Shown here one piece after another: positions 17,715 through 24,390 of a stretch of DNA of 49,452 nt. A program made the position numbers and the translations under genes. The stretch covers positions 1-49,452 of the forward strand of contig CALXJE010000004.1 of assembly GCA_944388545.1 (NCBI GenBank), given 5' to 3'. How positions within the stretch are numbered: position 1 is the stretch's first letter; each line of letters begins with the position of its first letter. Source of the stretch: an uncultured Clostridia bacterium (GTDB lineage Bacteria > Bacillota > Clostridia > TANB77 > CAG-465). The notes beneath the pieces are model-generated. The model did no database searches. It saw only the letters and a list, made by a program, of their open reading frames with translations, and was not told the DNA's origin.

Positions 17715-17744
17715 TTGCTTTTTGTATTATATACAATATATAAT
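17715..17744 (+). promoter_or_regulatory. Promoter of the pentapeptide-repeat gene
   Basis: TTGCTT (17715-17720), an 18-base spacer, then an exact TATAAT (17739-17744). It overlaps the glyA promoter on the other strand. Confidence 0.6.
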
Positions 17745-17754
17745 ATATAGTCAA
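17726..17754 (-). promoter_or_regulatory. glyA operon promoter
   Basis: On the minus strand TTGACT (17754-17749), a 17-base spacer, then an exact TATAAT (17731-17726). It shares most of its length with the plus-strand promoter, so the two cannot be occupied at once. Confidence 0.75.
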
Positions 17755-17790
17755 GATTAACAAAATATAATAGTTTTAAAAGGTGATAAT

Positions 17791-18396
17791 ATGATTATTA
17801 GTGAAAATACTAATTATGACAATGAAGATTTTTCATCAATAGATTTTACAGAAAATAACTTTAATAATTCAACATTTATATGTTGCAATTTTAAAAATTC
17901 TAATATGTGCGAACTTCAAATTGAAAATTGTAGATTTGACTCTTGCAATTTTAATCTTGCTGATATGAAAAACATATCTTGCATAAACTGTGCATTTACA
18001 AATTGTAACTTCGAAAATACTAATTTATTTTTATCTACTTTTAAAGAATGTAAAATGACTGGGTCTAATTTTGCTGGTAGTAATATAGTTGGATTAAATA
18101 TTATTGCTGGTGACTGGTCATACGTAAATTTAAGAGGAATGTCATTTAAAAATCACAAACTAGAAAATATTAATTTTGAAAGAGCTGATTTGTCTGAATC
18201 TTCATTTGAATCCGCAAAACTTTCAAATATAAACTTCTCATTTGCTAACCTTAATAAATGTAACTTTAAAAATGCAGATTTGAGAGGTTCAAATCTAGCT
18301 TATACTCCTATTAAAAATATGATTTTTAGTAATACTAAAGTTGATTTAGAAACTTCTATTATGATTGCAGAAGCCTACGGCGCTATATGCATTTAA
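17791..18396 (+). CDS. Pentapeptide-repeat protein
   Basis: The 201 residues are almost wholly a right-handed quadrilateral beta-helix made of five-residue repeats with a central L or F (for example DFTENNFNNSTF, NFENTNLFLSTF, ADLSESSFESAKLSN). The tail KVDLETSIMIAEAYGAICI is a short helix such as caps Qnr/MfpA-type proteins. Some members of the family mimic DNA and protect gyrase from quinolones; whether this one does cannot be judged from sequence. Cys is common in the first half, which is unusual. The RBS is GGTGAT. It stands divergently from glyA with an overlapping promoter. Confidence 0.85.
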   Translation: MIISENTNYDNEDFSSIDFTENNFNNSTFICCNFKNSNMCELQIENCRFDSCNFNLADMKNISCINCAFTNCNFENTNLFLSTFKECKMTGSNFAGSNIVGLNIIAGDWSYVNLRGMSFKNHKLENINFERADLSESSFESAKLSNINFSFANLNKCNFKNADLRGSNLAYTPIKNMIFSNTKVDLETSIMIAEAYGAICI

Positions 18397-18416
18397 AACA
18401 ATTATAATATATTTAG

Positions 18417-18444
18417 TTGACATTTAAATAATATTATATATAAT
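18417..18444 (+). promoter_or_regulatory. Promoter of the coiled-coil orphan gene
   Basis: Exact TTGACA (18417-18422), a 16-base spacer, then exact TATAAT (18439-18444). Both boxes are perfect; the spacer is one base short of ideal. Confidence 0.75.
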
Positions 18445-18467
18445 AATTGATATAGAGGTATTATACT

Positions 18468-19187
18468 ATGTTAGATAGAATAAGAGAAGAAATTCCAAAT
18501 AATGAAGTTGATATGACAGATATTAAAAATTTATGTTTAGAAATTGCTTATCACGATCCCCAAGCACATAGGACCTTTGCAAAAAACAAAATTAAGCCAA
18601 AATATGTTGATCAACTTACGACTATTCAAAATAAACTTGAAAAAGCAATGGCAAATAAAGATTCTAAGCAAATAGATAAAATATTAGATAAATATTCTAG
18701 AGTTTTAGATAGATATAAAGGCTTAAAACCCAATATGAATATTATTAGTACAAAAAATGAAAATAATGATATTACATTCAAAATTCAAGAAACTGCTAAT
18801 GGTGGTAATATTTCTCAACTTGGTTTAATGTTTGCAAATGCAAAACAAAACACTAAAGCTAGAATTAAAGAAGATCTTCAAACAGAAAAAGAAAGACAAG
18901 AAGATGAAATAAAAAAACGAATTTATGGAGATATTGATGATAGAAAACAGAGTAAAACTGTAGCTGAAAATGAAAGAAAAGAAAGAGAAGATCTTAGACA
19001 AAGTATAAGTAGAGCTCATGATATGGATAAATTTAAAACTGAACTTCAAGGACAAGTACAAGAATTTAATCGTGAAGCAATAGAAACATATGGAGATAGC
19101 GATTCAGGAAGAGCATGGAGTGAAATGCAAAAAAATCCACACAAAAAGCAATTAGATGAAATAAATGGAAATGATCCAACAAGATAA
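18468..19187 (+). CDS. Charged coiled-coil protein of unknown function
   Basis: I do not recognise this 239-residue protein. It has no signal peptide or membrane segment. The N-terminal third contains two helices with many Lys and Asp (about 50-85). Residues about 125-200 form a long, highly charged helix with many E, K, R and D, likely a coiled coil. The C-terminus (SGRAWSEMQKNPHKKQLDEI) is also polar. It resembles in composition phage or mobile-element structural proteins, but no diagnostic motif is visible. The GAGG box, consensus promoter and terminator show it is an autonomous expressed gene. Confidence 0.7.
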   Translation: MLDRIREEIPNNEVDMTDIKNLCLEIAYHDPQAHRTFAKNKIKPKYVDQLTTIQNKLEKAMANKDSKQIDKILDKYSRVLDRYKGLKPNMNIISTKNENNDITFKIQETANGGNISQLGLMFANAKQNTKARIKEDLQTEKERQEDEIKKRIYGDIDDRKQSKTVAENERKEREDLRQSISRAHDMDKFKTELQGQVQEFNREAIETYGDSDSGRAWSEMQKNPHKKQLDEINGNDPTR

Positions 19188-19193
19188 ATATTT

Positions 19194-19221
19194 AAAAGTA
19201 GGATATTAAATGCCTACTTTT
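19194..19221 (+). terminator. Terminator of the coiled-coil orphan gene
   Basis: A 9-bp stem (19194-19202 with 19213-19221) directly after the stop codon, followed by a T run. Confidence 0.75.
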
Positions 19222-19292
19222 TGTTATTTAGAAATATTAAGAGAAAAAATAAATCTTCAATATTATTTGCTTCTACTTTTAAATTAATATAA

Positions 19293-19322
19293 ATAACAGA
19301 CACATTTTTTTGTGTCTGTTAT
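19293..19322. terminator. Terminator of nrdD-nrdG
   Basis: A perfect 12-bp stem (19293-19304 with 19311-19322) with a T6 loop, just after the nrdG stop. It can also back up termination of the convergent orphan gene. Confidence 0.75.
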
Positions 19323-19325
19323 CTT

Positions 19326-19898
19326 TTATATAAACATAAATTCTTTTTCTTTTGCTAAACAGTCATATCCTAAAAATGTTTTTTCAGTATTATACTCTTC
19401 CATTATTACTGGTTTTCCACATTTTAAACTCTCGTGCATATCTAATATTCTTTGATTTCTAGATCCTTTAAATTTCAAATTTAAACTCCTTTTTTCAAGT
19501 TCAAACTTTCCATCCACTAATACATCTATATTGTTCATAAAGTCTCTTAATTTACTATTATTTTTAGACATTTCTTGTAATTTCTCAAAAGTAAAACCAG
19601 TATATGCCCAAACGTTTAAATCATTTTCTTTACAATATTTTGCAATCTCGCAAGATGCTTCTACTTGAAAAAAAGGATCTCCTCCAGATAAGGTAATACC
19701 ATCTTGATTGCTTAAAGTTGAAAGTTTGTTTTTTATATCTTCAACATCAACTTCTATTCCTTTTGTATGATCATGAGTTTCAGGATTATGACATCCCTTG
19801 CAATGATGTGAACAGCCTTGTGTCCATATTACTGTTCTTATTCCTTCTCCATCTACAATACTATCTGTTTGTAAATCACATGCTAACCTTATTTTCAT
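19326..19898 (-). CDS. nrdG: Anaerobic ribonucleotide reductase activating protein
   Basis: NrdG is the radical SAM enzyme that places the glycyl radical on NrdD. The 190-residue protein has the class-specific cluster motif CSHHCKGC (C29, C33, C36; C-x3-C-x2-C) and GITLSGGDPFFQ for SAM binding. The frame extends to a GTG at 19907 within the ribosome binding site, so the ATG at 19898 is chosen. It lies 28 bases after nrdD on the same strand. The C-terminal part is somewhat longer than in short homologs but has no extra domain. Confidence 0.95.
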   Translation of the reverse strand: MKIRLACDLQTDSIVDGEGIRTVIWTQGCSHHCKGCHNPETHDHTKGIEVDVEDIKNKLSTLSNQDGITLSGGDPFFQVEASCEIAKYCKENDLNVWAYTGFTFEKLQEMSKNNSKLRDFMNNIDVLVDGKFELEKRSLNLKFKGSRNQRILDMHESLKCGKPVIMEEYNTEKTFLGYDCLAKEKEFMFI

Positions 19899-19926
19899 AC
19901 AAATCACCTTTTATCTTTCTTTACTA

Positions 19927-22320
19927 TTATTTATTATCTTTATCCGTCATATCAATAGTATGTTTTACTCTATCTCTTTCTTCTGCTCTTTTACCATTAT
20001 TAAATCTATCTACTGTACCAACAAGATATCCTGTTATTCTTCTAATCCTTTCAAATCCTACCCCATCTGATTCTGTTCTTCCACATCCAGGACATTGATC
20101 ACCTATTACACCTGTAAATCCACATACTGGGTCTCTATCTACTGGATGATTAATAGCTCCATAACCTATACCATTTTCTTTCATTAGCCTTACAACCTTT
20201 TCAAAAGCATCTATATTATTAGTTGTATCTCCATCAAGTTCTATGTACGAAATATGTCCTGCGTTTGTAAGCGCATGATATGGTGCTTCTGTTTCTATTT
20301 TTTTAGCTACAGATATATTGTAATAAACTGGTACATGGAATGAGTTAGTATAATATTCTCTATCTGTAACTCCTTTTATCTTTCCATATATAGCTTTATC
20401 TATATTTGTAAATCTTCCTGAAAGTCCTTCTGCAGGAGTAGCTATAACTGAGAAGTTAAGGTTATATTTTTCAGCATATTCATCTGCTTTTTTTCTCATA
20501 AAACCTATTATCTTTAATCCTAATTCTTGAGCTTCCTGACTTTCTCCGTGATGCTTACCAATTAATGCTTTTAAACATTCAGCAAGGCCAATAAATCCAA
20601 ATGTTAATGTTCCGTGTTTATATACTTTTCTTAATCTATCTCCTGGTTTCAGTTTTTCGCTATCAAGCCATACACCCTGTCCAAGCAAAAATGGGAAATT
20701 ATATACTCTTTTATTACATTGTATTTCGAATCTTTCTAATAATTGGTCTTTTACAAGTTCCATTTTTTCTTCAAGCTCTGCAAAAAATCCATCTAAATCT
20801 GGTTTTTCATTACTTACTATACCATGCTTTATACCCATTCTTGGAAGGTTAATTGAAGTAAATGATAAATTACCTCTACCTGCTGTAACTGCTTTATTTG
20901 AATCTACAACATTTCCTAATACTCTTGTTCTACATCCCATATATGCAACCTCTGTATTATAGTCAGCAGGATTATAATACTCAAGATTGAATGGCGAATC
21001 AATAAATGAAAAGTTAGGAAATAATCTTTTAGCAGATACTTTACATGCAAGTTTAAACAAATCATAGTTTTTATCTTCTTTGTTATAGTTTACTCCTTCT
21101 TTTACTTTAAATATTGATATAGGGAATATTGGTGTTTCATTTTTCCCAAGACCTGAATCTGTTGCTTTTAAATAATTCTCTATTACCATTCTACCTTCTG
21201 GTGAAGTGTCAGTACCAAAGTTAATAGAAGAGAATGGAACCTGAGCCCCAGCTCTAGAATGCATTGTATTTAAATTATGAATAAATGCTTCCATAGCTTG
21301 ATAAGTTATACGGTTTGTTTTTTGAATTGCTTTTTCATAAGACTTAACAAAAAGTCTTTTTAATTCTTCTGATTCTTTATAAAATTGTGAAAATACTTCT
21401 TCTGGATTTATGTCTATACTATTAAATCTATCAATTTCTCTTGCAATCTTGTCCATATTTATATAATATTTAAAATCCGTTAAATCCAAATAATCATATA
21501 TTGTTTGTTTTAATTGTTTTTTAAATGTAATTAAAACTCCTGGAGCCATATAATAATCAAAAGCTGGTATACTTTGTCCTCCATGCTGATCATTTTGATT
21601 AGATTGAATTGCTATTGCTGCAAGGGCAGTATATGACATTATATCTTTTGGCTCTCTTAAATGACCATGTCCTGTTGAAAAACCATTTTTAAATAATTTA
21701 TTTATATCTATTTGGCAGCAAGTAGTTGTTCCCATAGGCATAAAATCCATATCATGAATATGTATTTCTCCACTTTCATGAGCATCTGCAAATTTTCTTT
21801 TCATTAAATATGATTTTGCAAATTCTTTTGAAACTGTACTTCCATATTGAAGCATAGTTCCCATTGCTGTATCACCATCAACATTTGCATTTTCACGTTT
21901 TGCATCTTCCTCATGAGCTGATTTTAAACCAAGACCTTCTAATGCTTTTAAAAATTTATGTTGTTTTTTTTCATCGAAAAACACTTGTCTTGATTGTGCT
22001 CTTCTTTCTCTATAACTTGAGAATGATTCATAAACATCTTCATAACCTCTTTTTTTAAGTTCATCTTCTATCATGTCTTGAATTTCTTCAATTTTAACTT
22101 TTTCTTTTTCCTTGTTTAATTCTTCTAATCTATCTATAACAGCTTGATATACTTTATGAACATCCTTTTCAGTATATTTTACTGCTTCTTCTTCATCAAA
22201 TTTTACACTATCAAAACCTTTTTTTATTGCTAATGCAATTTTTGATCCATTAAAATCAACCTTTTTTCCATCTCTTTTTACAACTAATAATGTTATATTA
22301 TTTTCTTGTAGTTCTGACAT
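19927..22320 (-). CDS. nrdD: Anaerobic (class III) ribonucleoside-triphosphate reductase
   Basis: NrdD makes deoxyribonucleotides without oxygen through a glycyl radical. The 797-residue protein begins with an ATP-cone regulatory domain (VVKRDGKKVDFNGSKIALAI, about 13-32, continuing to about residue 95). The large catalytic domain follows. Near the end is a zinc site (DPVCGFTG...CPGCG, about 730-745) and the radical glycine in RITGYLVG (about residue 762). A perfect GAGGGGG box precedes the start. Its promoter is close upstream. Together with nrdG it indicates strictly or largely anaerobic growth. Confidence 0.97.
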   Translation of the reverse strand: MSELQENNITLLVVKRDGKKVDFNGSKIALAIKKGFDSVKFDEEEAVKYTEKDVHKVYQAVIDRLEELNKEKEKVKIEEIQDMIEDELKKRGYEDVYESFSSYRERRAQSRQVFFDEKKQHKFLKALEGLGLKSAHEEDAKRENANVDGDTAMGTMLQYGSTVSKEFAKSYLMKRKFADAHESGEIHIHDMDFMPMGTTTCCQIDINKLFKNGFSTGHGHLREPKDIMSYTALAAIAIQSNQNDQHGGQSIPAFDYYMAPGVLITFKKQLKQTIYDYLDLTDFKYYINMDKIAREIDRFNSIDINPEEVFSQFYKESEELKRLFVKSYEKAIQKTNRITYQAMEAFIHNLNTMHSRAGAQVPFSSINFGTDTSPEGRMVIENYLKATDSGLGKNETPIFPISIFKVKEGVNYNKEDKNYDLFKLACKVSAKRLFPNFSFIDSPFNLEYYNPADYNTEVAYMGCRTRVLGNVVDSNKAVTAGRGNLSFTSINLPRMGIKHGIVSNEKPDLDGFFAELEEKMELVKDQLLERFEIQCNKRVYNFPFLLGQGVWLDSEKLKPGDRLRKVYKHGTLTFGFIGLAECLKALIGKHHGESQEAQELGLKIIGFMRKKADEYAEKYNLNFSVIATPAEGLSGRFTNIDKAIYGKIKGVTDREYYTNSFHVPVYYNISVAKKIETEAPYHALTNAGHISYIELDGDTTNNIDAFEKVVRLMKENGIGYGAINHPVDRDPVCGFTGVIGDQCPGCGRTESDGVGFERIRRITGYLVGTVDRFNNGKRAEERDRVKHTIDMTDKDNK

Positions 22321-22349
22321 ATATATTACCCCCTCTTTACTATAGCAAT

Positions 22350-22378
22350 ATAATACATCATTACATACATATAGTCAA
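22350..22378 (-). promoter_or_regulatory. nrdD-nrdG promoter
   Basis: On the minus strand TTGACT (22378-22373), a 17-base spacer, then TATTAT (22355-22350). The leader would be about 25 bases. Confidence 0.65.
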
Positions 22379-22760
22379 TATATTTTTTGTTATTTTTTTT
22401 GCATTTTTTGATTACATCATTTTTTCATTTTTATGTAATTTTAAAAGTTTTTAACGGTATTTTTTAACACAAAAAATTGCTACTTTTTGCCTATGTATAA
22501 GCAAAAACTAGCAATTTGTAATTTTTGGAATTTTTTAGAAAAAATAGCGATTTTGCATTTTTTCATTTTTTAAATTTTGCTATTTTTTTATATTTTTTCT
22601 TATTTTTATGTCATTAAAAAATTGTATATATATTGACTACATTAATAGTCAAAAAATTACACAATTATTACATGATATTTAAATAACAAATACATACAAA
22701 TTAAGATACAAAATTTTTATTGGCAAAATGACAATAATACAGTGCTTTTTTATTCAAGAT
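22379..22760. other. AT-rich region with several inverted repeats upstream of nrdD
   Basis: This stretch contains a 17-bp stem with one mismatch (22474-22490 with 22501-22517) and a looser AAAAATAGC/GCTATTTTT pair (about 22540-22585). It also holds a TTGACTA-6-TAGTCAA dyad (22633-22652). A second minus-strand promoter (TTGACT-18-TATACA, 22652-22623) is possible. I see no protein gene. Confidence 0.45.
22633..22652. repeat. Perfect dyad, possible operator
   Basis: A 7-6-7 inverted repeat, TTGACTA CATTAA TAGTCAA. One arm doubles as a -35 word of a possible distal minus-strand promoter. Confidence 0.4.
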
Positions 22761-22957
22761 GAAAATGATTATATATACATTCAAATAGCATTAAGTGTAC
22801 GTGAAGATTCTACTCTACAAAGGAAATTAGACCATTGGAAATAATATCAGATCATTATAAAAAATACTTGATAACTTTGGACTACGATACTAATAATTAT
22901 AATGGAATAAAACAAATAAGTGCTATTGACTTTCTATTAGGGAAAACTAATTTATAA
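22761..22957 (+). pseudogene. Decayed C-terminus of an AAA-type ATPase (DUF4143 class)
   Basis: From 22761 the frame reads ENDYIYIQVALSVREDSTLQ, and after a frameshift near 22827 the next frame reads PLEIISDHYKKYLITLD and then GIKQISAIDFLLGK, ending with a stop at 22955-22957. This is the usual C-terminal end of the widespread prokaryotic AAA ATPases with a nuclease-like tail. Nothing of the ATPase part remains, and there is no start, so it is a relic. Confidence 0.6.
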
Positions 22958-22978
22958 CATACAAATATATAACTTCTA

Positions 22979-23009
22979 ATCAGGCAAGAAAATTTTTCTC
23001 TTGCCTGAT
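22979..23009 (+). terminator. Hairpin after the ATPase relic
   Basis: A perfect 11-bp stem (22979-22989 with 22999-23009). The T run is weak. It is probably the old terminator of the decayed ATPase gene. Confidence 0.5.
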
Positions 23010-23202
23010 CTATTAAATTATAATTGCTTTATATATTAAACATAATACTTTTTACTAAAATCATTTCACTATTATATCTATATAATATTCCGTGCATTTT
23101 TTATAAAAATATAAATTAATTTTAAAACTTCTGTTATTTTTTATATTATTAATAGGAGTATTTATTTATTTATTGGATATTAAGATTTATTAGTATTAAA
23201 AG

Positions 23203-23240
23203 AAACTGATAAATAGAAAATTAATTCTAAATATCAGTTT
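23203..23240 (+). terminator. Hairpin with T run
   Basis: A 9-bp stem (23203-23211 with 23232-23240) and a 20-base loop, followed by T-rich sequence on the plus strand. No gene needing it is visible. Confidence 0.4.
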
Positions 23241-23303
23241 TTTATTTTGCTATTTTCTAGCAACTCCTTTTTAGAGTATCTATACTCAAAGCTACTAACT
23301 TTA

Positions 23304-23345
23304 AACCTCTTTTAGTATTAATATATTTTAATACTAAAAGAGGTT
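23304..23345 (-). terminator. Strong hairpin downstream of tRNA-Lys
   Basis: A perfect 18-bp stem (23304-23321 with 23328-23345) with a 6-base loop. It begins 16 bases after the 3' end of the minus-strand tRNA. The following T run is short, but the position fits a tRNA terminator. Confidence 0.6.
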
Positions 23346-23361
23346 CATGCTAAATTTCTAT

Positions 23362-23437
<76 letters not shown>

Positions 23438-23460
23438 ATATATAATATTAATGCTTAATT

Positions 23461-23489
23461 ATTATACCAAATAAAGATTCATTTGTAAA
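23461..23489 (-). promoter_or_regulatory. tRNA-Lys promoter
   Basis: On the minus strand TTTACA (23489-23484), a 17-base spacer ending TGG (extended -10), then an exact TATAAT (23466-23461). Confidence 0.7.
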
Positions 23490-23602
23490 TATTTCGCATA
23501 CAAATTGTCAATAGTTTTTGAAGCATCTACATTTGCTTTTATTATTATATATACACCTATATTTTAAAAAGTTAATTACAAAATTACAATCTCTTGTTTT
23601 CT

Positions 23603-23631
23603 TTAACTATCTTTTATGATATACTTATAAT
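23603..23631 (+). promoter_or_regulatory. Promoter of the thioredoxin-like gene
   Basis: TTAACT (23603-23608), a 17-base spacer, then exact TATAAT (23626-23631), about 15 bases before the start codon. Confidence 0.6.
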
Positions 23632-23646
23632 GTGTGAGGAGGAAAT

Positions 23647-24234
23647 ATGCAAAAAAGTAAAATTATATTATTAATTACAATTATTTTGACCATTATTGTT
23701 GCAATAATATTTATATATACTTTAATACAATACATAGACAATTCTAAAACTCTTGATAATACAATGAGTAATAATAAAAATGAAACTGAACTTTCTTATA
23801 CTATGGCCGAAGGAAATGAAACAGTAATAACTGTTGATGAAGATTCTTCAATTAGAATCATAAATGAATATGATGAAAATATGTTTAAAGGTCATAAATC
23901 TTTAATTTTCTTCTGGGCATCTTGGTGTTCACATTGTCAAGAAGAATATGAAGTGGTCAAAACAGCTATATCAGAATATCAAAACAGAGGATACAATATT
24001 TACGTTATTTCTCATGATTATGAAGAGTCTGAACTTGCTGAATTTATGAAAAATAACGATTTAAACTATGAAGTATATTTTGATGAAAGTAGAATTATTA
24101 GAAAAAATATTAATCCTGAAGCATCATCAGTACCTCTTACATATCTATTAGATGAAAATGCTAATCTTATAGCATCACATGATGGGCCAATAACTTTAAA
24201 TGAATTAAATGAATTATTAGATAAAAACATGTAG
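23647..24234 (+). CDS. Membrane-anchored thioredoxin-like protein (TlpA/ResA type)
   Basis: The 195-residue protein has one N-terminal membrane helix (about 5-28) and a thioredoxin-fold domain outside the membrane. The active site is WASWCSHCQEE (C94 and C97), and the cis-proline is P163 in SSVPLTYLLD. This arrangement fits TlpA/ResA proteins that reduce disulfides in exported proteins or cytochrome c. No cytochrome maturation gene is nearby, so the partner is unknown. An exported surface protein with six close cysteines (33094-38973) could be a substrate, but this is speculation. The start has a GAGGAGG box. Confidence 0.88.
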   Translation: MQKSKIILLITIILTIIVAIIFIYTLIQYIDNSKTLDNTMSNNKNETELSYTMAEGNETVITVDEDSSIRIINEYDENMFKGHKSLIFFWASWCSHCQEEYEVVKTAISEYQNRGYNIYVISHDYEESELAEFMKNNDLNYEVYFDESRIIRKNINPEASSVPLTYLLDENANLIASHDGPITLNELNELLDKNM

Positions 24235-24263
24235 AAAGTGTGAATGTAAAATATTCACACTTT
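24235..24263 (+). terminator. Terminator of the thioredoxin-like gene
   Basis: A perfect 11-bp stem (24235-24245 with 24253-24263) immediately after the stop codon, followed by T-rich sequence. Confidence 0.8.
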
Positions 24264-24357
24264 ATTTGTACTTATTAAGAATTTTTTACTAAATATGCAT
24301 TTTTTAAAATTTACATATAGCTTATCTTTACAATTTATATTATTTTAGTAAAATAAT

Positions 24358-24383
24358 AACCAAGAGATTTTATTCTCCTGGCT
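24358..24383 (-). terminator. Terminator of secA
   Basis: A stem of about 10 bp (24358-24367 with 24374-24383) with two G-U pairs in the minus-strand RNA, followed by a T-rich tail. It lies just after the secA stop. Confidence 0.6.
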
Positions 24384-24390
24384 ATTGTTA

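Larger units (their letters stand above)
22958..23361. other. Intergenic region with three hairpins
   Basis: Between the ATPase relic and tRNA-Lys there is no gene. Three stem-loops are present (listed separately), one of which is likely the tRNA terminator. Confidence 0.5.

Noticed and set aside
17686-17790. Glycine riboswitch or T-box leader before glyA
   Set aside because: The space between the predicted start of transcription and the glyA start codon is only about 60 bases and lacks the required stems and conserved T-box words.
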